A stretch of DNA of 64,000 bases from Mallotus nudiflorus (GCA_947683625.1 CANTUR010000630.1:2976001-3040000); one strand, 5' to 3'; counted from the first letter of the stretch, positions 12,511 to 24,539 are shown. Made by a program: numbers and translations. Notes: generated from the letters alone by a model not told the origin.

Positions 12511-13640
12511 ATGAGGAGGCGAGCGTGTGTCGCTTCATTGGTCATTGAGGCCGAGGATGATGAGTCCTTTCAGGATGAGGTTTTACCTCCTAAGTCGCCA
12601 GTTAGACGTAGAGGTCGTGGCAGAGGTAGACCTCGAGGAGCAGTAGGTCACCATAGATAGAGAGAGATACAGGATGAGAAGCCTGTAGAGCCTGAGTACG
12701 AGGATGTTCCTATACCTCCGGTAGTTCTGCCTGTTCAGCCTGCTTATCAGCAGGGTATGTCTGACCCTGAGGCAACTTTGTTCTAGGCCAAAGTTGGCAG
12801 AATCACTTTCGATGGGACTTTCAATCCTCTAGATTTCTTGCATACAATCGAGACTAGGACTCGGACTGCTCACACTGAGTACTAGCGGATTATGATAGTC
12901 GAGCTTTTTGTTGAGGGACTAGCCCTAGACTTGTTTATTCAAATGATCCATCCTTACATGATGAAGATGACCTGGGCTCAGTTTAGAGAGCGATTCATGA
13001 GGAGATTCTGCCCAGAGCCGCTTCGCATGAGTTATTGTCTCCAGTTGACCAGTATTTCTCGCGGTGACTGATCGATTGAGGAGTATACCCGAGAGTTCCT
13101 CCGGCTGGGTAGATATGCAGAGGATTTGATGTGAGACCAGTATTTCACAGTTACCACCTATGTCACTGGATTGGGTTCTGCATTTATTGGTATGCCTACA
13201 GCGGGCCTTACTCTGGAGTCGATTATTGAGTTAGCCAAGGAGATTGTGTTGAGGCTAGACAGGCAAGGGGCTATGCCTGATTATTACCAGGTAGGTGTTC
13301 AGTCAGGTGGATTTCAGACTACTCCGTACTCGAGTTTCCATATTGGATTAAGTAGTCAGCAGAGAGGTCCAGCTCAGCAGAGTCAGAGACAGTAGCAACG
13401 AGTATATAAGAGTAGTAGACATGGCCGTGGAGGTCAGCATAGACCATTCAGACTCGGGTCAGGTGCTTCGAGTAGCAGCAGTAGTCGTAGTTCTGGGTCA
13501 GCTGCCAGTGTTTGCCAAACCTGCAGTAAAGTCCATCAGGGACCGTGTTATATGACACGGCTGATATGCTTTAGATGCGGGCAGACAAGACATTATGCCA
13601 TATCGTGTCCTTGTTTCGGGTATCAACAACCATAAATTTC
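12511..13640 (+). pseudogene. gag of element 2 (broken)
   Basis: The ATG at 12511 opens MRRRACV, as in element 1, and is followed by an acidic and then an arginine-rich N-terminus. A TAG stop falls near 12657. The capsid part is visible in the open piece 13171-13395 (AGLTLESIIELAKEI). A CCHC knuckle (CFRCGQ, then H and C) lies at about 13569-13609. Several stops sit at former CAG, CGA or TGG codons, so no intact Gag is encoded. Confidence 0.8.
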
Positions 13641-13799
13641 ACGATTTCCATAGTAGTCGATTGCTAGTGCTGCACCCATTCTATTTCAGTTGCCTCCAGC
13701 CCAGCATCAGAGTTTTACTCAGCTTATTCCCCAGTAGGGTTGTGGTAGAGGTGCCAAAGGTGTTAGCCAGGCTTCTACCAGCCAGCAGGGAGGTCAAGG

Positions 13800-15780
13800 A
13801 TAGGCTAGAGTCTTCCATCTCACTCAGCAGGATGCTCAGGCATCTAATGCAGTTTTAGCAAGTATTATTTCTGTCTGTTACCTGGATGCACGGGTTTTAT
13901 TTGATCTAGGTGCCACACATTAGTTCATTTCTCCTGTTTTTGCTTCCAAGTCTTGTTACCAAGCTTTGAGGATGGCTTTTCCTTTGTCTATCACCACTCC
14001 TCTAAGTGATTCTTTGGACACCGATGTTGTTCTTTCTGGTTGTTCAGTTCTCGTCGGAGGTAGAGAATTATCTGTTGACTTGATTCTGTTGGATGTGATG
14101 GAGTTTGATGTTATTTTGTGTATGGATTGGTTATCTCAGCACTATGCCGTGGTGGATTGTCAGAGTAAAGAGGTGACTTTCAGAATTCCTTATGAAGAAG
14201 AATTTAAGTTTGTGGGTGATAGGAGTTCAGCACCTCAGAATCTCATTTCTGCTATTACAGCTAGGAAGTTACTGAGGAAAGGTTGTTAGGGATATTTGGC
14301 ATTAGTCAGGGATACTTCAATGGAGAAGTTGTCACTCACAGATGTTCCTGTTGCCTGTGAGTTTCTTGATGTTTTTCCTGAGGAGTTGCCAGGTTTACCA
14401 CCTCACAGAGAGATTGAGTTCTGTATAGATGTGGTTCTAGGTACTACTCCTATATCTATGCCACCCTACAGAATGGCTCCTGTAGAGTTAAAAGAGTTGA
14501 ATGAGCAATTGCAAGAGTTATTGGATAAAGGTTTCATCAAACCCAGTGTTTCTCCATGGGGTGCACCAGTCTTATTTATGAAGAAGAAGGATGGTACCCT
14601 GAGATTGTGCATTAACTACAGAGAGCTTAACAAGGTGACAGTGAAGAACAATTATCCTCTTCCGAGGATAGATGACTTGTTTGATCAGCTACAAGGTGCA
14701 CAGTTATTTTCTAAGATTGATTTGAGGTCGGGTTATCATCAGTTGTGGATCAGTGAAGCCGATGTTCCTAAAACAGCATTTCGCACTTGATATGGCCATT
14801 ATGAGTTTCTGGTGATGTCTTTTAGTTTGACTAACGCACCAGCATCTTTTATGGACCTGATGAATAGGGTATTCAGATCATATGTGGATTAGTTTATGAT
14901 AGTCTTCATTGATGATATACTAGTATATTTAAGGAGTATGGAAGAGCATGTATATTACTTGAGGACTGTACTACAGACACTGAGAGAATATCAGCTTTAT
15001 GCTAAATTCTCGAAGTGTGATTTCTGAATGGAGAGTGTTTCTTTTCTTGGACACGTGGTGTCTAAAGAAGGTATCCAGGTTAATCCACTGAAGATTGAGG
15101 CAGTGTTTGAGTGGCCTACACTGACTTTTGTTACAGAGATTCTGAGTTTTTTAGGTTTAGCTGGGTATTATAGGAGGTTTGTACAGGATTTTTCCAGAAT
15201 TACAGCCCCTATGACTCACTTGACTTAAAAGAATGTAAAATTTGAGTGGTCAAAAGCTTGTGAGAACAGTTTTCAATTGTTAAAGGAGAAGTTAACCACA
15301 GCTCTAGTGCTAGCTTTGCCTAATGGTATGGACAAGTTCACAGTTTATTGTGATGCCTCTAGAGTTGGCCTTGGTTGTGTGTAGATGCAGAATGGTAGAG
15401 TGATAGCCTATGCTTCGAGGCAGTTGAAGAAGCATGAGTAGAATTATCCTACACATGACCTAGAGATGGCTGCAATGATCTTTACTCTCAAGATCTAGAG
15501 ACATTATCTGTATGGGGTGACTTGTGAGATTTTTACTGATCACAAGAGCCTTAAGTACATTTTCCAGTAGAGAGATCGGAATCTAAGGAAGAGAAGATGG
15601 TTGGAACTGTTAAAAGATTATGACTGTGAGATTTTATATCATCCAGACAAGGCTAATGTGGTAGCAGATGCCTTGAGTAGGAAGCCCTCAGGCAGTCTTG
15701 CTCACATTAGTGTGGAGAGGAGACCGTTAATCCAAGAGTTACATTTATTGGTGGATCAAGGTCTAATGATGAAGATTAGT
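13800..15780 (+). pseudogene. Protease, RT and RNase H of element 2 (broken)
   Basis: The protease remnant (about 13870-14290) keeps DLGATH. RT is well preserved in 14296-14790, with VSPWGAPVLF, DGTLRLCINYRELN and KIDLRSGYHQL. It continues after a stop to VFIDDILVY at about 14905, so the catalytic Asp pair is present here, unlike element 1. The open piece 15028-15228 covers the RT connection (GIQVNP, FLGLAGYYRRF). RNase H (15230-15690) is cut by TAG stops at former CAG or TGG codons and ends ADALSRK. Confidence 0.85.
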
Positions 15781-17248
15781 AGGTCAGGTGGACTACTAGC
15801 TCAATTTAAGGTGCGATTTATACTGAGAGATAGGATTAAGGCAGCTCAGAGCCGAGATCCTATTCTAGAAGAGCTTGCAGAGAATGTCCGAGCAGGGAAG
15901 TTCACTGATTTCACACTTGATGATGATGGTATTTTATGGATCAGTGGTAGATTGTGTGTTCCTGATGTGGATAATTTCAGAGAAGAGATCCTAGAGGAAG
16001 CACATTCTATAACTTACAGTGTACATCCGGGTGTCACTAAGATGTACCATAGTATCAAAGATTTATACTGGTGGGACGGACTGAAGAAGGATGTTGCTGA
16101 TTATGTTGCTAAGTGCTTGACGTGTCAGCAAGTGAAAGCTGAGCATCAGAAGCCTTCTAGGAAGCTTCAACCTCTTCCTATTCCTGAATGGAAGTGGGAA
16201 AGGATAGCTATGGATTTTATGGTTGGTTTACGTCATTCTAAGGATGGATATGATTCCATCTGGGTAATTGTAGACAGGTAAGTCTGCACATTTCTTGCCT
16301 GTGAAAGCCACCTATTCTGTAGCTAGATTGATGAAGCTGTATGTGAAGCATATTGTGTGCCTTTATGGAGTACCTGTGTCCATTATATCAAATAGGGGTT
16401 CAGTATTTACCTCTCATTTTTTACAGAAGTTACAGGAAGCGATGGGCACTAGGTTGGACTTTTGTACTACTTTTCATTCTCAAACAGATGGTTAGTCTGA
16501 GAGGATGATCCAGACACTAGAAGATATGTTAAGGATGTGTGTCTTGGACTTAGGAGGTAGCTGGGATGATCATTTGCCACTCGTAAAGTTTGCATATAAT
16601 AACAGCTACTATAGAAGTATTGGCATGGCACCATATGAGGCGTTGTATGGAAGGAAGTATAGATCCCCTCTGAGTTGGGATGAGATTAGGAAGAGAGTGT
16701 TGACTGGACCTGAGATGGTTCAGGATACTGCAGAGAAAGTCATTATGATCAAGCACAGATTAAAGATCGCAGTTAGCAGGCATAAGAGCTATGCAGATCC
16801 TAGGCGCAAAGATGTAGAATTCCAAGTTGGAGACTTTATTTTTCTGAAGGTGTCTCTGATGAAGGGTGTTATGAGATTTGGCAAAAAGGGTAAGTTAGCA
16901 CCGAGATATATCAGACTGTTTGAGATTCTGGAGACAGTTGGCACTGTTGCATATCGGTTGGCTTTGCTCCTAAGTATGTCTCAAGTGCATCCAATATTTC
17001 ATATCTCAATGCTAAGGAAGTATGTCTCAGACCCTTCACACGTGTTGTAGCCTGACAGCGTAGAAGCGAATGAAGATCTGACGTTCGTGGAAGAACCTAT
17101 GGCGATCGTTGATTATCAAGTTCAACAGTTGTGATCGAAGCATATTCCGATAGTCAAGGTTCTGTGGCGAAGCAACAGAGTTGAGGAGCATACATGTGAG
17201 ACTAAAGCTGAGATGCGAGATTCTTACCCGTATCTCTTCCCTTCTTGA
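15601..17248 (+). pseudogene. Integrase with chromodomain-like tail, element 2 (broken)
   Basis: The largest open stretch (15601-16281) runs from the end of RNase H into the integrase zinc finger (HPGVTKMYHS, CLTCQQVK) and the first core Asp (MDFMVGL). A frameshift near 16281 leads to 16295-16495, where the second core Asp is replaced by Asn (ISNRGSVFTS). The Glu region and GPY/F domain are in 16505-17050. A stop precedes the degenerate chromodomain-like tail, which ends YPYLFPS and a stop at 17248. The frameshift and the D-to-N change make it inactive. Confidence 0.84.
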
Positions 17249-17290
17249 TTATGCTTATTCTTTTTATGGAATTCGGGGATGAATTCTTGT

Positions 17291-17302
17291 AAGGGGGAAA
17301 AA
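17291..17302 (+). other. Polypurine tract of element 2
   Basis: AAGGGGGAAAAA lies one base before the 3' LTR start at 17304. Confidence 0.8.
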
Positions 17303-17303
17303 C

Positions 17304-20300
17304 TGTAATATCCCGAGTATTGAAATAATTTTATACTGCATGGGGATATGCAATGTTAATAATTTTAATATATATTTATGATTATTTAATGAGTTGTTAT
17401 TTATTAAAGTCATTTTTAATTATTTTTATTATTTTTAAGTCATTTACATAAAATTTTCCCGGGGATTTTATTTTCGGGGAAATTAAAACGTAAATAAATA
17501 AATATTAATTATTTTAAGTGGTTTTATGAAGTTGCATGAGTCCATGCATGATTTTTAAAGTGTCGAATAAAATATATACGTATACATGCATTTGAATTAA
17601 AATTAGGGTTTATTTAATTAAATTATATTATATTATATTATATAGTTTTAATATTAATTAAGTGTGTATATAGTATATGTGTGTATATATATTATTAAAA
17701 TATGTGTGTGGTGCATATTTATTGTGTGTATTATATTATATATTAAAATAATATAAAGATAGATATATATATACATATATACATATAATTTATTTACCTA
17801 GTATAAAGTTTGTAGAAATTACAACTCTACCATTGTCCCCTACCTCTCCTTCCTGATCGTACCCTTCACCATTCCGGCACCAATCACACCATTTTCTTCC
17901 TGTCACTATGCTTTCTGGCGTGCCACCTTCCCTTCCAGCCCTTCCTGATGCCCCAAGCTTCCATTTCCAGCGTTCTTTGGCTGGATTTTCTTTTTAAAGC
18001 CAAGAGTTGCTCCCATTGCCGTTCACCAACTTTTCGACCACCATTTTGAGCCCCACTGGTCTCTATCTCTTCCTTGGCACCGGTGAGTGCATTTCCAATC
18101 TTTTTTTCACTTCATTTGGTCTAGATTTCCTTAGGTTTCAAATTTTCAATTTCGGCCATCAAGGGTTCTTGAATTTTTTGAGCTTCGATTTCAATGATTC
18201 GTGCAAACTTCCTTCACAAAAATTGATCCTTGTAGCTCAATCTACCTCTGTGAATTTTTTTAGAATTTTTGAGAATTATTTTGATTTTTATGAATTTTTT
18301 ATTATTTTATTAATATTTTCTAATTTTTGTAAATTAATTAATTAAATTATGAAATTATGATTTATGGTGTTTATAGGTGTTTAAATGAATTTTATAAATT
18401 TATTTGTAATTTTTGTGATTTTTATATAATTATTGTGAATTTATTTAGTTTATGTGATTTTTAAAAAATTAGGTTAATTATGTATTTTATTGAAATTAAT
18501 TGGTTAATTGAGTATATTTGTTGATATTATTAAATTATATGTTGAGAAATTAATTTTTGAGTAATTATATTATTTTTGATGAATTTTTGAATAATTATAG
18601 TGAATTTATATATATTAGGGGTATTTTGGTAATTTGGCACTAAATTGGCTAAAAATATAATTAAATTGGTTTTAATAGTTATTTGAGGTATAAAAATGAT
18701 TTCTACAAATTATTTAGTATTTTTAACTAATTAAAACTATTTTTCATAAATTATTTTCAAATTATATATAATATACTATTTTTGTAAATAAATGAGTTTT
18801 TATCGATTTTTGATATGTTTTAGGCTTAATTAAGTAATTTGGATTTATAAAATATATTTTGGTCAATATTTATGAATTTATTGAGAATTACCAATTTTTT
18901 TATAATATTTTATTAAAATTAGGGTTTTTATGTATTTATCGATAAAATAATTATTTTCAGTGTTTTAAATACCTAGTTTGCTATATTTTGAGTATTAAAG
19001 GGTATTTTTGGCATTTTAAATATGATCTGTAATTATCTCATGAATTGTGAACCTCGGTTGGTAGAATTGTAGTTTGGGAGTCCGATCGAGGGGTTATGTG
19101 GTGAAATATTTTTGAAGTGTGTTTCTTTGTAGGACGGCTCTACTCTTTGAGTAGAGAGATATCCGTTTTATAGGGGAGATTCTACCGGATTTTTGATAGA
19201 ATTCTCGTAAAACTTGATATCCGGTTGAATTCTTATTCTGATTCTGTGTCTAGAATTCTAAGTCTAGTCTCTAAGAATTTTGATAGATTTATTCTAATTC
19301 CGTATTGTCATTTGTTTGTTTAGTTGCACCGAGATCGAGACCTAGTGGACCAGGCCTGTCGGACCCATCTCGAGGAGCGCAATAACTGTGAGTTATCTTA
19401 TAAATACGTGTTCTAGAATGCATGTTTTTAGAAATGTATGATTTGTTTTATGAATTATGCATAAATAAGTTAATTGTTGCTTAGGTTTATTTTTGGTATA
19501 TTATTGGTATATTTTAAATTATATGCATGTTTTATTAATGAATTATTCTTAAAAAAATTTTAAGTATATTTATAGTTTATTTTATAATTAAATTGAATTT
19601 ATTCGACGTATATATATTTGAAATATACCTGGTTTATTTTTGGTATATTTCTAGTATATATATGGTTTATGTTGCTATTTTATTTAATATCATGCATCAT
19701 TTATTTTATGAATGTATGGATTTATTTTAAATGAAGGATATCAATAGAACGTGTCACCTAGTGGGTAGCACTATGACCGAGTAGGTACCAATACCACGAT
19801 AGAATTTAGGTTATATTACTAACCTATTTATGGATATTGATCGAATTGATTTATTTAATGTGAGATGTGATTTAAGAGTGTGATTGTTGGAGCTCGGTTG
19901 ACCAAGTGTCTCGGGGCCAATCACATTGACAGTCAGACTGCTGGAACTCGATTGACTTAGTATCTCGGGGCCAGTCTACTATCCAAGTAGAGCAAGTGAA
20001 TTTATTTGGAATAAGTGAGCTTGTATGGCTAGAGTGTTGTCTAACACTGTTTGAGGTTGCAATTTCCTAGGGTTCTATTTGATCCTTCATATTCTGATGT
20101 TATTTTCAGTATATATATAAAATGATTTTGCTACATCTGTGTGATTTTGCCTGTATATATATTTATTTTATATATTATTGAATGTGTGCATTGTCATTTA
20201 GTTATGCATGTATATATATTATAACAATTCACTCAGTGAGGTCTGACTCCCCTTCGTTGACTATTTTTCAGGAGAGTCTACGTCTTCAGACCTCAGTAGC

Positions 20301-20686
20301 AGACCCTTACGCCGGATTTCTTCTGCCCCAGCTTTACTATGTAAACTGCTTACTTGATTTTATTTTATATTATAGATACTGCAATAGTTATAGTCAAGTC
20401 GTGGGATTTATGTATTATGTTTGTATAAGATTTGTATTTTAAAGATTTGAACTAAGATTTGTATTAAAAGATATTATATATATGAGATGGATTTGTGTTA
20501 TTAAATCTGTCGATGGATTATTATTTTATTTTATTTATGAGATTTATTTTCACTGTAAAATATTTTATTTATGTTGTTATTTATATTGCATGCTTTTATT
20601 TTATTTTAAGGCTTGCTACGGGTTCTGAATTCGAAAGAATTCTTGTTCCCTAGCACTGGTCATGGCCCCTGTTTTGGATTGTGACA
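17304..20686 (+). repeat. 3' LTR of element 2
   Basis: The 3383-bp LTR starts TGTAATATCCCGAG and ends TGACA, followed by the duplicated target ACTTT. It is collinear with 8966-12313 with scattered substitutions and small indels. ORFs inside it, for example at 18007 and 20182, have equivalents in the 5' LTR but show no protein-like conservation. Confidence 0.92.
19751..19977 (+). other. Inverted-repeat cluster in LTR (element 2, 3' copy)
   Basis: It starts with a degenerate hairpin (19751-19771). Two stem-loops follow: GTGTGATTG (19878) with CAATCACAT (19918), where the outer pair becomes G-U, and AGACTG (19935) with CAGTCT (19972). Confidence 0.6.
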
Positions 20687-20691
20687 ACTTT

Positions 20692-22279
20692 TTAAGTTGA
20701 GAGATGTCCGTTTTACAGAGGAGGTTCTGCCGAATTTTTGGTAGAATTCTCGTAAAATGTGACATCGAGTCTAATTCCTATTCTTTGTCTATGTCTAGAA
20801 TTCTAGATCGAGTTTCTAGAAATTAAGTTAGATTTATACTGATTTTCATGTTATTTTTTTATTTGTTAGTTGAGCCGAGACCGAGGCCTAGTGGACCAGG
20901 CCCGTCGGACCTGTTTCATAGAACGCACAACTGTGAGTTATTATGATATATATTCATTGCTTAGGGTACATGTTTTAGAAATTTTATGTTTTAAATATAA
21001 GTTTTTGCATAATTGCCTATTTGAATATTTAAGTATATTTTAGGTATACTTTTAGTATATTTTTGGTATACTTTTACTATATTTTTGGTATATTATGAAA
21101 TAAATGCATGTTTCTCTTTTCAACTAAACATGGCTTATTTTAAATATATTATTAGTCAAGTTTAATATGTTTTGTGATATATTTAAGTTGATTATACGTA
21201 TATATACCTGAAATATACTTAGTTTATTTTAGGTATATTTCTGGTATATATATGGTATATTTGTTTATTTTAAATACCATTATGCATCCTTTATTTTCTT
21301 GAATGTATGTTTTATATTAAAATGAAGAATGACGATAGAATGTGCTGCCTAATGGGCAGCACTAGGATTGAGTACGTATCGGTACGACAGTAGATTTTAG
21401 GTTAAATTACTAACCTATTGGTGGATATGACTTGATTGATATTGATTTGATTGAGGTTGATGTGATTGAGAGTGTGATTGCTGGAGCTCGGTTGACGAAG
21501 TGTCTCGGGGCTAATCACACTGACAAATAGACTGCTGGAGCTCGGTTGATGAAGTGTCTTAGGGCCAGTCTACTGTCCAATTGGACTAAGTGAATTATTT
21601 GGAACTAAGTGGGCCTGTATGGCTTAAGTGAGTTCTATTGATATTTGAGGTTGTGAAAATATAAGGTTCTATTTGATCCTTCATAAACTAATGGTTTTCA
21701 TTATAAAATGATTTTGTTGCATCTGCGTGTATTTGCCTATATATATATTTATTATATATACTATTGAGTGTCTGCATTTGACATTTAGTTATGCATGTAT
21801 ATATATTATAATAATTCACTCAGTGAGGTCTGACTCCCCTCTATTGATATTTTTCAGGAGAGTCTTCATCTTCAGACCTCAGCAGTAAACCTGTTCGTCG
21901 GATTTCTTCCGCTCCGACCTTATTATATAAATCACTTACTTGAGTTATTTTGTACTCTAGACACTGCAGTAGTTGTTGTATTTAAATATGTTGTGGGTTG
22001 TATTTGTAACTATAGTTGTATGAGATTTTGAATTCAGAGTGTTACTCTGAAAGATTTGTACTTAAAAGATTTTTACTTATAATATGAGATGTGATTTATG
22101 TTATTAAAGGAACTTGAGGAATTATTATTTTATTATTCAAGATTTTATTTTTGCTAAATAATATTTTATTTATTTATTTTATTACATGCTTTTATTTTTA
22201 AGGCTTGTTACGGGTTCCGGATTTGAAAGAATTCCCGTTCCCTAGCACCGGTCATGACCCCATGTTTTGGGTCGTGACA
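20692..22279 (+). repeat. 3' LTR of element 1, right half
   Basis: It resumes the LTR interrupted at 8965. The joined sequence reads through the conserved GGCTCTACTTTTTAAG block. It ends TGACA at 22279. Joined length of the LTR is about 3287 bp. Confidence 0.88.
21342..21572 (+). other. Inverted-repeat cluster in LTR (element 1, 3' copy)
   Basis: This is the best-preserved copy of the first hairpin: GTGCTGCC, loop TAATG, GGCAGCAC (21342-21362), a perfect 8-bp stem. Two stem-loops follow: GTGTGATTG (21472) with TAATCACAC (21512), the inner pair now G-U, and TAGACTG (21528) with CAGTCTA (21566). Confidence 0.63.
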
Positions 22280-23130
22280 TAAAAACGCAGAGCTTTCTTC
22301 TTCCTCCTGCACATCCCATTTTCCCCCCTTCAGTGTGCCTCCCTTGCCTCCACCGTCGACCACCTTCTTCTTTCTGCCATATGCCGCCTTCTTCTTCCCT
22401 CTCCGATCGTTGGAATGCCTAGAATTCTGCAATGGCAGCAAGCTTCTTCCCAACCGTTTCTTCCTTTCCCGACCACCATTTCGAGCTCCACCTGTCTCTT
22501 TCGACTCCTTGAGCTCCAATGATCTCGAATCCAAGCTTGGTTCAAGCTCTAACTTAATCGTTTACGCGTTTTCTTGATTTTTTCGTTTTGAGCTATTAGA
22601 GTTTTTTTTTTATTTTTTTGGGTTGATTTTTGAAAAATCCCTTAACAAATAATGATTCTAATAGCTCAAGCTTCATGATTTTTTTTTTGAATATTTGGAA
22701 TTTATTTGAATTTTTTATTATTTATTTAATTTTTGTAAATTAATGTATTTAATTATAAAATTGGTTGATTTAGTGTTATTATGAGTTGTTATTAATTTTA
22801 GTGTTGAGAAAATAATTTTTGAGAATATTGTGTAATTTTTAGTAATATTTTTATATCATGTATATATTGGAAAATTAGGTTAAATATGTATTTTTGTTGA
22901 AATTATTGGTTAAATATATGCTTTAGATGATATTAGTATAATGTATGTTGATAAAATAATTTTAATGATTTTATATAATTTTTTAGGAAATGTGTATTTT
23001 GAATTATTAGGGTAATTGTGTAATTTTGTTAAAATTATAGTTAAATATTATGTTTTAAATAGTTTTAGAATTATTTAAGGTAACAAAATGATTTTTATAA
23101 ATTATTTACTATTTTTAACCAATTAATACT

Positions 23131-23367
23131 AATTTTTGAAAATTATTTTCAAATAATATATTATTTACTAAATTGGTAATTAAATGGGTTTTTAATTACT
23201 TTTAACATATATATTTAGGCTATTTATGTTATTTGAATATATAAAGTGTAATTTTTGAAAATTATTTTCAAATAATATATTATTTACTAAATTGGTAATT
23301 AAATGGGTTTTTAATTACTTTTAATATATATATTTAGGCTATTTATGTTATTTGAATATATATAGTG
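23131..23367 (+). repeat. 119-bp tandem duplication in LTR of element 3
   Basis: The segment starting AATTTTTGAAAATTATTTTC at 23131 recurs at 23250 almost unchanged through 23367, a period of 119 bp. The LTRs of elements 1 and 2 have one copy at this place. Confidence 0.9.
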
Positions 23368-24302
23368 AATTTTTACTAATTAGTATTGAATTATTGAGAA
23401 TTTCATTTTTAATAATATTATATTATTATTTTATGATTATTATTTAATTATTGTGAAAATAATTATATTGAGTGTTTTAATGTTTAAATATATTATATTT
23501 TGATATTTTGAGCATATTTGTGGAATTTATTGATTTTTAATATATTTATTATATTATTTGATTTTTACTGAATTGTAAACTTTAGTTGGGAAATTGTGTA
23601 GTTCAAGGTCCAAACCAAAGGTGTTGTGTATTCTGTTGTTAAAAGTGTGTTTTCTTCCAGGATCGGCTCTACTTTTTAGTAGAGAGACGTCCGTTTTATA
23701 GAGGAAGCTTTGCTAAATTTTCGATAAAATTCTCGTAAAATGTGACATCGTGTCGATCTTAAGTTTTCGATTTTGTCTAAGTTTTGTGTTCTTAGATTGA
23801 GTCTCTCTAGAAGTATAAGTTAAATTTATTCTGATTATTGTTATTATTTTATTGTTTAATTACGCCGAAACCGAGGTCCAGTGGACCGGGCCCGTCGAAT
23901 CAGTCTCGAGGAGTGCAAACTTATGAGTTGTTATTTTATATATACGTCGCATTTAGAATGCATGTTTTAATATATATTCATGTTTTGAATTGTATTTATT
24001 CATAAATTGTTTCATTAAAATGTTTAGTATATGTTATGTATATTTTTTATATATTTCAAAATAAAGGCATGTTATATTTTTTATTTATAATTAAAATGTC
24101 TTTAGTATGTTATTGGTTTATTTTTTTGTTTATTTCATGGTTGATTTGAATTTATTTGACATATATATACTCAAAATATACTTAGTTTATTTTAGGTATA
24201 TTTCTAGTATATATATGGTTTATTTTATTATTATAATGCTATTATGCATTATTTATTTTCCTATATGAATGTTTTATTTTAAATGAAGGATATCGATAGA
24301 AC

Positions 24303-24539
24303 ATGCTACCTAGTGGGCAGCACTAGGACCGTATACGTACCGGTGCGATAGATTTAGGGTTGACTAAGAATCACTTGTAGTGATATATGATATGATTGAG
24401 ATTGATTGATTGATTTGAGAATATTGATGTGATTGAATAGTGTGGTTGTTGGAACTCGGTTGACCTAGTGCCTCAGGGTCAATTACACTGACAGTCAAAC
24501 TGCTGGAGCTCGGTTGACTTAATGTCTCAGGGCCAGTCT
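24303..24539 (+). other. Inverted-repeat cluster in LTR (element 3)
   Basis: It starts with a degenerate first hairpin (24303-24323). Stem-loop 1 is GTGTGGTTG (24440) with CAATTACAC (24480), nine pairs of which two are G-U. Stem-loop 2 is AAACTG (24497) with CAGTCT (24534), one mismatch. The copy is diverged but still pairs. Confidence 0.58.

Larger units (their letters stand above)
8966..20686 (+). mobile_element. Tekay-like Ty3/gypsy retrotransposon, element 2 (complete, nested)
   Basis: This is a complete but decayed 11.7-kb element. It has a 5' LTR (8966-12313), a PBS, gag-pol, a PPT and a 3' LTR (17304-20686). It is flanked by the exact 5-bp duplication ACTTT at 8961-8965 and 20687-20691 inside the 3' LTR of element 1, so it is the younger insertion. 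Gag-pol order and protein sequence are close to element 1, so the two are sister families. The LTR starts differ: TGTAATATCCCGAG here against TGTTATAACTCGAG in element 1. Confidence 0.93.
1..22279 (+). mobile_element. Tekay-like Ty3/gypsy retrotransposon, element 1
   Basis: This is a degenerate chromovirus-type LTR retrotransposon. In order it has a 5' LTR whose first kilobase lies left of the window, a PBS, gag-pol, a polypurine tract and a 3' LTR. Element 2 interrupts the 3' LTR, so that LTR is split into 7267-8965 and 20692-22279. The two LTRs align collinearly: position 12 here matches 8281. They look well over 90 percent identical by eye. The element ends at 22279 with TGACA, and the sequence beyond belongs to the LTR of element 3, so this insertion is itself nested. 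Its own target duplication cannot be checked because the 5' end is outside the window. Confidence 0.9.

Noticed and set aside
22208..22577. Basic ORFs on both strands
   Set aside because: They lie in the pyrimidine-rich part of an LTR. Equivalent places in elements 1 and 2 have unrelated frames.
23131..23367. CRISPR-like or satellite array
   Set aside because: Only two units, no spacers, in a plant LTR. It is a simple tandem duplication.
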